From the IMG/VR virus record IMGVR_UViG_3300027708_000122, positions 1-44,389 of that record: 44,389 nt of DNA; one strand, 5' to 3'. Source of the stretch: a virus. Position 1 is the stretch's first letter, and the number at the start of each line of letters is the position of its first letter. Shown piece after piece: positions 25,101 to 33,185 of the stretch. The position numbers and the translations under genes are program-made. The notes under the pieces are model-generated. The model worked only from the letters and a program-made list of their open reading frames with translations. It was not told the DNA's origin and did no database searches.

Positions 25101-27849
25101 GATCAAGTTCATGCCCATACGAAACAATGTTATGCACCTTCGGTGCAGGACCATTCGGACGGACACGGAACTTACGGTTCGCATCACCACGGAGCATCGT
25201 CCGGCTGCGCTGAGCCGTCAAGTATTCTTCCGACCGTGTTTTCCAAACGCGACCAACCAACTCTTCAACTGTGTACCCGTTCATCGAATGTTCGATAGCG
25301 GCATCAAGAAGATTCTGATAACCCTCACGCAACTTCGCAGGGATCTCAGAAGGACGCTCAACAAAAACTTCCGACGATGACGGATCAGACTTGCGTGGTT
25401 TGTTGTACTGCCATGTTGTCGGATTCTTATCTACAGTGGTCTGACGAGTATGGTTCACGTTCTCAAAGTTCAACGGTTCATACGGATCATCCATACGCAA
25501 CTTAGCGACCATTGAATGAGGCGTAGTGTCAATGAAATCACCCTCGATGGTGGTGAAGTCACTTGTTCCCCGGTGATACGTTTGACGAGCCGTAGTCTCG
25601 TTACGCAGACGTGCCATATCGGCAGCAATCTTCCGCAACTCCAAAGCCCGTTCGCGTTCCTTTGGCGTCAACGGCACATGGTCTGGCCGACGAGACAAAG
25701 GCAGATAGTCTGCTGCGTTCTCAGTCTGGTAACGCTCAAGAATGTCACGGTCAACAGACGAAAACTTAAAATCAGCAAGTTTAAGTTGAGCCTCCCGCAA
25801 GTTGCGGAGGTTCTTCTCTGCGACACTCAAACCCGCATATTTCAAGGCTTCTTCTCGGTAAGCCGCCGCTGCACTTAGACGTGTACCTCTGGCAACACCA
25901 ATGTTCTCGATCGTATGGTTGTACGTGTTCTTCGTGAACTGGAGGAGGTTATGTTCGGCAAGAGCCGACAATACGGTGGCATGTGCCATGCCTGTAGCAG
26001 CAATAGATAAGCCAGCCTCAGCCAAGTTACGCATCGTGTAACCAAGACGAAGAAGGACCGACGTTTTCCAAATGTCGTTAACTACGTCAGCAGCGCCAGT
26101 CACCATGTCCTTGGTCTGGCCGATACCCCTGAGCATAGAATTGTCATGGCGAGCAAGAGCCTCAGCCAGTTGACCCATATCCATCAGGGGGAGGGCATCA
26201 ACGTTCTCACGTTCAAGGAGAGGAAGTTTCGCGTACACACTATTATCGCCAAGGGCGTACGAGACAAAGTTCTTCGTCTTGTACTGGGCCATGGCAGCCG
26301 CACGGCGAGTGTTACCTGCTTCCCACAACGAACGGGCATGTTCAGGGTCAAGACCCCTCTTCGCCGAGATTAGTTCAAGGCCACGCTGTTCAATGAGTTG
26401 AGCAATCTGAGACTTCTCAGTGTTTGTTTCAGCGGCAAGGTACTGGTTGATCCACTCGCGGCCTTCGCCGCTGGACACCATGTGTCCACCTGTCTCACGG
26501 TTAATGTCGCTGACAAGGGCTGAGATTTCTTCAACAGAATCTGAATCGTTGAAGTTAACCCAACCACTGCCACGCTCTTTGCCCATGAAGTCCACGATTG
26601 CCATGATCGGGTGGATGCGACTGGGCTGAGAAAGAAAGACTCGCGGTTCTCTACGACCGATCTGCTCGCCAAGACGATTAGCAGTTCTGGCAGCCTTAGC
26701 GTTCTGAAAACCGACAGCATAATCAGTACCAAAGCCACGCTGAACAACCTGACGTTTCGCTGCCTCATCGAGGGTGCGTTGCCACGCACGGGACAAGGAA
26801 CCGTTTTCATCAGTCAAGTGTGCAATAAAGGTAGCGTCAAGGGTTTCCTGAGAGCGGGTTCCGTTTACAGCGGCTTCAAGCCCCAGCCTGCGATCCGCAG
26901 CAACTGCTCCAGAGATTTGTTCAGCCTCAACAGAGAGACGTTCGTAAGCGGTCTCCCAGCCGGGAGTGCGGCTGAGCACATGCAGAACATCACCAGCCTG
27001 CTGAGCAGTCGTTGTCCCGCCAAGAAGGTTGGAGATGAGAGTACGGTCAGAACCTTTTTGCTTTTTCACCCATGGATGGTTCATCGCATAGGCCGCATCA
27101 TTGTCTGCAAAGTTCTGAATCATCTGAGACGTGTGCGTCATATCAGTTTTTTCAGTTGCCTTGGTGACACTCTTGTCGATGAGTTCACCAAAACTTTTAG
27201 CAGTTACTTGAGTAGCACCCTGACTCAAAGAGATGGAAGCCGCTTGGGTTAGTTCTTTACCAGAGTAGGCAAACCGGGCAGCCTTACCAGCAGGACCAAC
27301 TAGGAGCGTTGGATCAGCAATCATTGTGTTAGTAAAGTCGATGGACCCTGTGAAGTATTCTGCTGGCCCTGAACCGAAGGTACGGTCCCGCTCTTCTGGA
27401 GTCATCTCAGCAGCAGAATCATTGCCTTTAAACAATGTGTTGAACATGCTTTGGCCGAGAGTGAACGACTGAAACGGATCACGGTTCCCACGCTGGATAG
27501 CGCCGAAAGCACCTTCAAAGTTTGTGTCCCAGTTGGTACGCCAATCCGGTGAAGATCCTTGATCGTGAAGTTCTGCCCAACCAAATCCAGCACCAGCAGC
27601 AGTGTACGAAGCAGCAGTACCAAGGTTTTCGAGCAGGTGAGCACCAAGGTTCACAGGAGCGTGGAGAGCCGAACCAAAAGCAGAAAGGATCTGCCTGTTG
27701 GTCGAATCATCCTTCGGCTTACCTAGCGCATCAGACACGCCACTGTAAGCAACACTGAGATCATGCCACGCATCGGTAAGACCACTGAGGTCTCCAACCT
27801 TGCTGACAGTTTCTTGAGCCATATCACCAAGAGTGTCCAGAAAACTCAT
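22156..27849 (-). CDS. Giant internal/ejection-type virion protein (1,897 residues)
   Basis: The largest gene. The N-terminus is helical and membrane-friendly (LGAHLLENLGTAASYTAAGA). Other parts include a helical block around an ISPFYAAWENVMKRWGSFA segment (~1,450), typical of very large polyvalent phage proteins, and mixed alpha/beta segments (IGRIILPDSQWGTTVRVIKN; QIGNNMSGYDKVVVHKNDPE) that could be enzymatic. Long charged coiled-coil-like regions lie between (KREQARADHAEAVFRRQQTE). No protease or methylase motif can be assigned with confidence. It replaces the set of smaller core proteins of T7-like phages and probably forms the DNA-injection conduit. It overlaps both neighbours by 1-4 bases. 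Confidence 0.75.
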   Translation of the reverse strand: MSFLDTLGDMAQETVSKVGDLSGLTDAWHDLSVAYSGVSDALGKPKDDSTNRQILSAFGSALHAPVNLGAHLLENLGTAASYTAAGAGFGWAELHDQGSSPDWRTNWDTNFEGAFGAIQRGNRDPFQSFTLGQSMFNTLFKGNDSAAEMTPEERDRTFGSGPAEYFTGSIDFTNTMIADPTLLVGPAGKAARFAYSGKELTQAASISLSQGATQVTAKSFGELIDKSVTKATEKTDMTHTSQMIQNFADNDAAYAMNHPWVKKQKGSDRTLISNLLGGTTTAQQAGDVLHVLSRTPGWETAYERLSVEAEQISGAVAADRRLGLEAAVNGTRSQETLDATFIAHLTDENGSLSRAWQRTLDEAAKRQVVQRGFGTDYAVGFQNAKAARTANRLGEQIGRREPRVFLSQPSRIHPIMAIVDFMGKERGSGWVNFNDSDSVEEISALVSDINRETGGHMVSSGEGREWINQYLAAETNTEKSQIAQLIEQRGLELISAKRGLDPEHARSLWEAGNTRRAAAMAQYKTKNFVSYALGDNSVYAKLPLLERENVDALPLMDMGQLAEALARHDNSMLRGIGQTKDMVTGAADVVNDIWKTSVLLRLGYTMRNLAEAGLSIAATGMAHATVLSALAEHNLLQFTKNTYNHTIENIGVARGTRLSAAAAYREEALKYAGLSVAEKNLRNLREAQLKLADFKFSSVDRDILERYQTENAADYLPLSRRPDHVPLTPKERERALELRKIAADMARLRNETTARQTYHRGTSDFTTIEGDFIDTTPHSMVAKLRMDDPYEPLNFENVNHTRQTTVDKNPTTWQYNKPRKSDPSSSEVFVERPSEIPAKLREGYQNLLDAAIEHSMNGYTVEELVGRVWKTRSEEYLTAQRSRTMLRGDANRKFRVRPNGPAPKVHNIVSYGHELDLTKHANIPDDLKEILNIHSARPRETAAKRKNKPSHKEWVQAESWNDPEVAAKLTAYAKENGIGRIILPDSQWGTTVRVIKNNVAGYGGRGALASVDAEIERVMGEAASEGYAGVVRRTGRDATSADRRANRKLRADARRYGKTVNEWDVSKKYSRDKIAQMASDDGLQAIKDAVRKREQARADHAEAVFRRQQTEARIADVHANDRTFGKKGIPVTLDDGRVIHVTAFGGSQGEINWTRTHGDVAFVNGLVGDGQQIGNNMSGYDKVVVHKNDPEYFSSWANVLNFHWRDPTVAGRDGLDPMARLVHEGSTPQEVEAWLKGDGRGYADEMGWTDADIPHAAATMDEAFHQYVPEGIRDAWAEGTVTSDMLQRAVDPRDLPEIVGLRVPQSREFRDAMTIRNAAEASTRRLMHALGAAPETALARHPLYVAAFRRDLDKAVREAELEKGGKLSLEEVNTLAKSSREEARLIVNKTLFTLTRRTGASQSFRLISPFYAAWENVMKRWGSFAVNNTENIAYGLMLKQRFMNNATLVNNKTGERGDPYNDSAQDLSMVFPWKVGGQNVNIPVASMDVIFQGQPLNPGIGPFVALPLSKIVAERPEAEGVLNWAFPAGYPRDALSTWLPASINKLRSMHNQDQAYMNDMNRIAMHEMILFQQGKRSDLPSQSELTEKTNQLYSLKTLTNLLSPTSVQYTNDVNYYQQLYRKYQTMYPDGNDADQKFLEDNPDYFVVMEPLSKNQFGATATQQSVSNIKKYSDLAAIASASGDPKMVGWLANYGQGPYDQKNFSSASYNWQLTHSPVPGGTNFRTQKNPQEVMQDALVNRGWIRFNQAMDEITANYQARGLNTADPAINKAMLSGAVAFLNQDKSNAAWYEEFKSSDRARFEKRADFFQQALADPAFGGDHKDDQTIQAIGSFLDLRSQMSNALNDVKANGGSNRLTAKSNYQMAQDYLQQIVALKNQNLGFSEWYDRYFTNDPVVL

Positions 27850-28277
27850 AGAGTTCCCCGCAAATACCGGATGGCATTACGGGTCGCAGGACTCGTTGTT
27901 GGGAGGTCAGCGAGTTTCAACAATGTTGGTAACGCGGCACGCAACTGTAAACGTGGATCATCTTGAGAAGCCGGGACTACTGAGGGGCCGGGGCCGGGAC
28001 CAACAGGCGAACCCGCAGTCACTGGCTCTTCCGGCCTCTCAGTAGGTGCCCCCATAGGGGTGACGGGTGGAGCAGTCGGCGCGGTGCTTGTGGGGGTTGG
28101 CGTCGATGCAGCAGCCATCGGAGCCGAACGCTGAAGGTCCATCATTTGCTGGCCTTCACCGTAGGGCAAACCTGAAATGTATTGAGCGGGTTGACCATCA
28201 GTACGTTGTGACATTTTACCGGGACCACTCACAGGAGCAGGCTTAGAAGGCTTCCGGTAACCACCATGTTCAGCCAT
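27846..28277 (-). CDS. Pro-rich structural-operon protein
   Basis: 143 residues from ATG 28277, overlapping the previous gene by 8 bases; AAGGAG lies upstream. The middle is a Pro/Thr/Ala linker (ASTPTPTSTAPTAPPVTPMG) and the C-terminus forms helices (LQLRAALPTLLKLADLPTTS, ATRNAIRYLRGTL). The stop overlaps the giant gene start by four bases. It resembles small head-interior or portal-associated proteins, but no family is recognised. Confidence 0.65.
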   Translation of the reverse strand: MAEHGGYRKPSKPAPVSGPGKMSQRTDGQPAQYISGLPYGEGQQMMDLQRSAPMAAASTPTPTSTAPTAPPVTPMGAPTERPEEPVTAGSPVGPGPGPSVVPASQDDPRLQLRAALPTLLKLADLPTTSPATRNAIRYLRGTL

Positions 28278-28515
28278 CCTCTTCAACTCCTTCTGTCATA
28301 GTCTCAATAGCAAGAGAAACGTCTACCGAGAACTCTTCAAGTTCTACAAGGTAGTTATTGTGTTGTTGGGTTATAACTTTGAAACCGTCTATAACCCGTG
28401 CAGCCTCACCAACAACGTTGGCAAGAGAGTGCAGGAGTAAGACGGCAAGGTCTAGCCGGGTTACACGGGATGGGGGTAACGGGTCACCCTCGTCATCAAG
28501 CCATCGAGTTCGCAT
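28270..28515 (-). CDS. 81-residue acidic helical protein
   Basis: The N-terminus MRTRWLDDEGDPLPPSRVTR is followed by two helices (LDLAVLLLHSLANVVGEAAR and NYLVELEEFSVDVSLAIETM). Acidic overall. It lies between the 50-residue gene and the Pro-rich gene and overlaps the latter, so it is part of the virion operon. A head-completion or assembly factor is possible; unrecognised. Confidence 0.62.
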   Translation of the reverse strand: MRTRWLDDEGDPLPPSRVTRLDLAVLLLHSLANVVGEAARVIDGFKVITQQHNNYLVELEEFSVDVSLAIETMTEGVEEDG

Positions 28516-28538
28516 AACCCGGCCTTTCCTCGTTGTGG

Positions 28539-28691
28539 TTAGTGCGCTCCGGGAGTCGTACCGCGTACGCCGGGGGTGTAGATAGGAGCAACGATTCCGT
28601 TTGCAATCGGGTCGGGGCCGTATCCACTGGTTGGCATCGGTTCTGCGGGGGAGGACGAAGCCTTTCCACCATTCATTACTGATTCAGCCAT
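28539..28691 (-). CDS. 50-residue Pro/Gly-rich peptide downstream of the portal gene
   Basis: ATG 28691 with GGAGG at good spacing opens a frame of MAESVMNGGKASSSPAEPMP, TSGYGPDPIANGIVAPIYTP and GVRGTTPGAH before TAA. Strong ribosome site, short spacing to the portal stop (10 bases) and to the 81-residue gene support it. The sequence is flexible and Pro/Gly-rich with no clear fold. It is probably a small virion-associated peptide. Confidence 0.65.
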   Translation of the reverse strand: MAESVMNGGKASSSPAEPMPTSGYGPDPIANGIVAPIYTPGVRGTTPGAH

Positions 28692-28701
28692 GATTCACCT
28701 C

Positions 28702-30558
28702 CTAACCTGCTGGGCGGGATCTTGATACGGAAGCCCTCAATGAGGGCGCACCTGCGGAAGTAAGACCGGCTAGAAGGTTTTGGATGTCCCCACCAGAACC
28801 TTGTGGTGGCCCACCGGGTAGACCGGGCATAGGACCGCCACCGGGGGGAGCACCAGAGGCGTCAGGCACCATCCCAGAACCCGACATGTCCATCCCCGGC
28901 TGCTCAACCCCCGGCGACATTTCACCCGCCTCAGACGTTTCCGTTGCCTCCTGTGCTGGAGGTTCAAACGCTTCCAAGACGAGGGCTTCTAGGGTTTGGC
29001 CCTTGCCACGACCGTCAATGATTTGAGCGATCTTTGTAATACCTGACGTCGGGTCCATGCCCTGTTGAACCATGGCCGGTAACGACTGTGCATAGGCTTG
29101 TATGAACTCTTTGAGCGACTCACGCAAGTCCTCAATATCTGTCTTGGCTTCTTCCTCCGTCGCATTAACGGCGAAAGGCATTTGACGACGTAGGAAGTCA
29201 CGACTAATCAACTTGTCACCACGGGCTTGAAGGCCAAAGACGAGAGCACGGTTCGGGTCAAGACCTGCCATGAGACCGTATTGGACATCAACAGTGTGCT
29301 CACCCTTAATGTCCCGAGCAGCCTTGTAGGTCAATTCATACTTGACCCCATCTAGGTCGCCACGGAGTTTCTTTTCCATGTCAGGCCAGATGGCCTCATC
29401 GAGAGCGAAAGCCATCGACAGTAGGTCTGTGAACGCATCGGCGAAGAGTGCCTGTCCAGTACGAATCTGAGTATCAAACCCTGACATGAGGGCTTCCACA
29501 CCACGTCCAGTAACGATGCTTCCATCGACCTGACCCGTGCGAGGACCGGGGTAACGTGAACCCTTGGCTAGATCCTGATCCATACTGGACTGTTGGGCGA
29601 ACACTTCGCGTGGCACATCGAGACGTACCCGACCGATTTTCTCTGGGTTCGCTGAACGAAGTACAGCATCAGGCCCAATGTTTAGTTCGACAACATCCTG
29701 CGGAAGAGCAATCGGGGCTTCCACCGATTTCGTCGCGGCTTCAAGTGTGAGCAACGCGAACCGGGATTTAGCCACCTGCACTGCAAGCACGTCATCGAAC
29801 TGTCCTCTAGGGAGGTCCGTGACACCGGGGCGCTCGATGATGCGAGCAAGACATTTACCAAGAGGATTCCGTGCGCTCTCAAGATTAAAGCCGCCTCCTT
29901 GCGGCAAGAACAAAATATCGTGATCCTTATCGTGATACCGGACCACCTCGATGCGGTGTAAACCACTCGCATAGTTCGTTTGAACGAACCGTTCAGCCTC
30001 TGGGTAGGCAGCAATCAGTTCGTCACGATCCCACATACGTGACATGAACACGCACTGGGTGATACCCCAACGGTTCTTTACGCCATACGAACCCATGGGG
30101 GAGTAGAACTGGATACGCGGCATGTTGTCATCAAGGTCTGCTTCGACCATAGCGATGACATAACCGAACGATAAGAACCAGTCTGCTGCTTTAAACATCT
30201 GGATCTGCAACTTGCTATGGCTTACATAGCCGTTAACGATCTTTGTACGCTTCTCAGCGACCTTACGTTGATTGTCTGTGGTCATCGCTGTTGAAGCACA
30301 GTTAAACGCAGGTAGGGGTGCTAATACTTCAGCGATATCACGGGCAGCCACATCAACCATGTTCGCCACAATGCCCTGCGAATAAGGGCCATCAGGGAAC
30401 AAATCACGGTACACGTCACTCATACGACCATCACGGACAGCCATAACATCGTTCATTTTGGCTTGACGGACGGTGCTCTTGTCACGTAGCCGGTAGTACA
30501 GGTTACGAATATCAGGGAAATTGAAGGCAACACCACCCGGCATAATGTTCATATCCAT
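28702..30558 (-). CDS. Portal protein (head-tail connector)
   Basis: 618 residues. The N-terminal half (RDLFPDGPYSQGIVANMVDV, AADWFLSFGYVIAMVEADLD, RIQFYSPMGSYGVKNRWGIT) and helical centre (LFADAFTDLLSMAFALDEAI) fit portal proteins. The C-terminus ends in a Met/Gly/Pro-rich flexible tail (GGGPMPGLPGGPPQGSGG). It lies one gene downstream of the terminase, the standard order. It forms the dodecameric DNA channel at one capsid vertex and docks the terminase during packaging. Confidence 0.82.
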   Translation of the reverse strand: MDMNIMPGGVAFNFPDIRNLYYRLRDKSTVRQAKMNDVMAVRDGRMSDVYRDLFPDGPYSQGIVANMVDVAARDIAEVLAPLPAFNCASTAMTTDNQRKVAEKRTKIVNGYVSHSKLQIQMFKAADWFLSFGYVIAMVEADLDDNMPRIQFYSPMGSYGVKNRWGITQCVFMSRMWDRDELIAAYPEAERFVQTNYASGLHRIEVVRYHDKDHDILFLPQGGGFNLESARNPLGKCLARIIERPGVTDLPRGQFDDVLAVQVAKSRFALLTLEAATKSVEAPIALPQDVVELNIGPDAVLRSANPEKIGRVRLDVPREVFAQQSSMDQDLAKGSRYPGPRTGQVDGSIVTGRGVEALMSGFDTQIRTGQALFADAFTDLLSMAFALDEAIWPDMEKKLRGDLDGVKYELTYKAARDIKGEHTVDVQYGLMAGLDPNRALVFGLQARGDKLISRDFLRRQMPFAVNATEEEAKTDIEDLRESLKEFIQAYAQSLPAMVQQGMDPTSGITKIAQIIDGRGKGQTLEALVLEAFEPPAQEATETSEAGEMSPGVEQPGMDMSGSGMVPDASGAPPGGGPMPGLPGGPPQGSGGDIQNLLAGLTSAGAPSLRASVSRSRPAG

Positions 30559-30564
30559 GTGGTG

Positions 30565-32463
30565 CTATCCAATCTGTCGGAAAAGTTGTTGAACTTCATA
30601 ATCCATAACGTTCACGCTCTGCCGACGACTGATGTCATACCGGGTAGCGAAGTTGTTCTTAATGTGTGACGAGTTGTACGAGGTCATAGCCACGATCCGG
30701 TCCCTACAGGCCAGTTCGGTGAACCAGAACGCCATCACCGTGTCAGTTTTCTGACTCTTGGGAGCGTCTGCGTGCCACGTAACTAACTGCTCGATGAACG
30801 ATTTAGCCATCTCATGGTCCGTGGTACGAGGCAGTTCAACGAGTTGGTTACCGTTTTCCCACCCTTGAAACAGCATCGTGAGGCTCGTAACACCATAATC
30901 AGAGTCCCACTTGGAGGCTCCGGTGAAGTGTTCCCTGAGAACAGCACCACGACCCGCTAGATACTCTTTGACCTCACGGTCCTGAGTGAGCATGGTCTGG
31001 AAAGCGTTCTTTTCAATACGCCACTCGGTAATGTTGTACTTGTCTGTCCAATCACGGATCAGAGCACGAATATCGTCAGGGGTCATCCCTGTCTTATTCC
31101 AAATATCGAGCACGTACCGCTTCTGAGTGCGGATGTCTAGCCCAATACAGCAAGCACCAACATACCCAGCAGGACTAGCAGGGTCCAGACCAGCCATAAC
31201 GAGCAAGCCATCCATGCCCTCTTCCCTGTTACCGGGCATACCACGGGGGATAAGACCGGGGCGACGAGCCATATTCATAGACGCTTGCACAGCGTCAACG
31301 GAGAACAACTCCGTACCAGACACTTGTTGCTGCTGGTACACCCTCGCCCAATGGGAGGGAGACATGCGAGCACGCTTCTTATGGAGAGCAGGCCCATCCC
31401 ACTTCGGGAACAAGCCATCAGCATCAGGTTCCCTGAATGCTCCCTTAGTAATCTCAGGCATGTTCGACTTAGGCCATAAGGTTTCCCACTTCAACGGGTC
31501 ATCATCAGCCTGTAAGACGGCTGGCATAGCCAGATACGTCCATGGGGATTCACCGTCAGGGTAATACTCGGCCTTGCGTAACTCGGAGTACAGGTCACGG
31601 GCTGCGAGACGAGTACCCACGACGAGTAACTTGCCACCAGCACCGATACGGGACAAGACCTCAGTCTGAATCCAGTCGATCTGCTTGGCGTACTCATGAG
31701 CGTTCGTATTGTCCACACAGTCGTCAAGGACGATCAGGTCAGCACGGGCACCATAAATGTGTCCACGTACACCCAGAGCCTCCGCTGTGGGGTCTTTCTC
31801 CCCAGAGTCACGGATATCCCCAGAAACGTAGATACGGTCCTGAGACCACGACTCAGAGTTCTTATCAAACCCACCGGGGGGACCATAAGCGATGATCAGG
31901 TCCTGATACTTGGGATGGGTGAGACGGTTCTTAATGGCGGAAAGCATTTTCCGTGCCATAGCCTGAGTCTTAGAAACGATCAAGATACGAACGTTCGGAT
32001 CAGTTGCAATCCGGTAGGTCACATAGTTGATGGTGATGGAGGTGGTTTTGGAATGTTCTGGGGGCAGGTTAGCGATGATGAGGTCAGGATCAGACTTCTC
32101 ATAGACAATCCCACCCGGCAGCCAAGAAGGATCTCGGCCTTCAAGGACGTCCACGATATTTCCGATATGAGGGAAGACGCGCGCACCCAGATACTTCTCG
32201 GAGAACGCGCCAAACCCGACATCCTCACCCTTCTGGTGGCCGGTCTTTCGGCCCATGCGGATACGGTCAACGGCAACTGAGAACTCGGTGTCCGTTTTCT
32301 TCCACAACTCGTACGTTTTGATGGAGCGTCCAGCGAAATCACATGCTTGCTGGTTCGTGTACCCGTCACCGATCTTCTCCAAGAAGATCCGCTTCGCTTC
32401 CACCACTGAATGTCTCTTGGCATTAGATCGCTCGAACGCCCGTGCGTCTCGCTCCTGTGCCAT
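30565..32463 (-). CDS. terL: Terminase large subunit with N-terminal HTH
   Basis: 632 residues from ATG 32463. An N-terminal HTH-like segment (GYTNQQACDFAGRSIKTYEL, ~35-55) is of the type usually found in small terminase subunits; no separate small subunit gene is seen. The ATPase has LPPEHSKTTS as a divergent Walker A and DLIVLDDCVD as Walker B. The nuclease part has MAGLDPASPAGYVGACCIGL and YGVTSLTMLFQGWENG. It cuts and pumps DNA into the prohead. The frame is open back to an ATG at 32559, whose ribosome site would lie in hairpin H2; I prefer 32463 (GGA at 7 bases). Confidence 0.87.
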   Translation of the reverse strand: MAQERDARAFERSNAKRHSVVEAKRIFLEKIGDGYTNQQACDFAGRSIKTYELWKKTDTEFSVAVDRIRMGRKTGHQKGEDVGFGAFSEKYLGARVFPHIGNIVDVLEGRDPSWLPGGIVYEKSDPDLIIANLPPEHSKTTSITINYVTYRIATDPNVRILIVSKTQAMARKMLSAIKNRLTHPKYQDLIIAYGPPGGFDKNSESWSQDRIYVSGDIRDSGEKDPTAEALGVRGHIYGARADLIVLDDCVDNTNAHEYAKQIDWIQTEVLSRIGAGGKLLVVGTRLAARDLYSELRKAEYYPDGESPWTYLAMPAVLQADDDPLKWETLWPKSNMPEITKGAFREPDADGLFPKWDGPALHKKRARMSPSHWARVYQQQQVSGTELFSVDAVQASMNMARRPGLIPRGMPGNREEGMDGLLVMAGLDPASPAGYVGACCIGLDIRTQKRYVLDIWNKTGMTPDDIRALIRDWTDKYNITEWRIEKNAFQTMLTQDREVKEYLAGRGAVLREHFTGASKWDSDYGVTSLTMLFQGWENGNQLVELPRTTDHEMAKSFIEQLVTWHADAPKSQKTDTVMAFWFTELACRDRIVAMTSYNSSHIKNNFATRYDISRRQSVNVMDYEVQQLFRQIG

Positions 32464-32486
32464 GTTTGAATCCAGACTGCCTATAG

Positions 32487-32803
32487 GCAAACGCTTCGCG
32501 TTTGCTAAGCCATGGCGTCTGTAAGTTAGCCATGGCAGATGAGTTAGGGTCGTTACCATGCACCCTTATAGGGTGCAATCATCCGGGTTTTAACCCGGTT
32601 CATTGGTTAAACCACATGTAGCAAACTTTTTAGTTTGCCTATAAGCAATCGTCTGAGACGATTGCCCAGCACCCCTCTCGGGGTGCCTATCTATTAACTA
32701 TTATGGGCGGCTTAAGGCCGCCCTTTTAATGTATTTATTAGGCAATTCCTTGGGGGAATTGCTGGATAGTGTGAGGGAGCGTTCGGTCGCTTCGCTCCCT
32801 CAC
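32487..32803. repeat. Array of nine consecutive hairpins upstream of the terminase
   Basis: Perfect stems in order: H1 32487-32505 (GCAAACGC, 8 bp), H2 32559-32577 (TGCACCC), H3 32583-32598 (CCGGGTT), H4 32621-32638 (GCAAACT), H5 32645-32665 (GCAATCGTC, 9 bp), H6 32669-32686 (GCACCCC), H7 32705-32723 (GGGCGGC), H8 32742-32762 (GCAATTCC), H9 32770-32803 (about 11 bp, loop 11). H1, H4, H5 and H8 share ends GCAA...TTGC but differ inside, with the partner arm changed to match. H4-CTATAA-H5-CCA-H6-CTAT-H7 repeats the linkers found at 2040-2118. On the minus strand the loops are mostly purine-rich (GAA, GAGA, AAAA). Confidence 0.85.
32705..32729 (+). terminator. Intrinsic terminator-like hairpin H7, plus orientation
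   Basis: GGGCGGC and GCCGCCC (32705-32711, 32717-32723) followed by TTTTAA form a textbook terminator on the plus strand. No plus-strand gene lies upstream of it before position 4049, so its job is not the usual one; it could shield the terminase leader from read-through or be part of the hairpin module. Confidence 0.65.
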
Positions 32804-33064
32804 TTATAGGGAACTAGAGTTTAAAACATCTATCGAAGGTATCGGGCAAAAAATCATCCGAAAGGACTATGTGTAACTGGTGCAAACTAGGACATACATA
32901 CCATCAACCGGGGTCAAGGAGACCGGGGTCAAACAATGGCAACAATGCAAAAAGTCGATAAAAACAATAGAATGGTAGGCCAAAAACTATCCACACTTTG
33001 GAGGTGGTAGACATACACACATATACGCGCGCAAAATTAAAATGCCCCCCGGTCAAGATTGGGT
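32804..33064. repeat. Gene-free AT-richer stretch with direct repeats ACCGGGGTCAA
   Basis: No coding frame is convincing here. ACCGGGGTCAA occurs at 32907-32917 and 32922-32932 (15 bases apart), and CCGGTCAAG near 33050 is a partial copy. On the minus strand each reads TTGACCCCGGT, containing a -35-like TTGACC, so the leftward promoter of the virion operon may be here. The tract 32937-32995 is A-rich. Confidence 0.55.
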
Positions 33065-33185
33065 CGTTTGGGTCCAAACGTTTGGGTCCGAACGATCGGG
33101 AGAGGGCAGACTGGCCGTCAAGTCCACCAATGGAGGCCCATCTTGATCGTCTCACTATGTGAGACACCGTTCCACCATGTGGGAC
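33065..33185. promoter_or_regulatory. Two pairs of dyad-symmetric operator-like sites
   Basis: Pair 1: CGTTTGGGTCCAAACG (33065-33080) and the overlapping CGTTTGGGTCCGAACG (33079-33094), a 14-base tandem of near-palindromes. Pair 2: GTCTCAC-TAT-GTGAGAC (33149-33165) and GTTCCAC-CAT-GTGGGAC (33169-33185), centres 20 bases apart, about two helical turns. Such spacing suits dimers binding the same face of DNA. They lie between the leftward virion operon and the rightward accessory operon. Confidence 0.7.

Noticed and set aside
32487-32803. CRISPR array
   Set aside because: Hairpins are adjacent and differ in sequence; there are no identical repeats with unique spacers, and the Cas4-like nuclease lies alone.
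33059-33100. Insertion sequence or transposon ends
   Set aside because: The inverted repeats are short and local; no transposase frame is present anywhere in the window.
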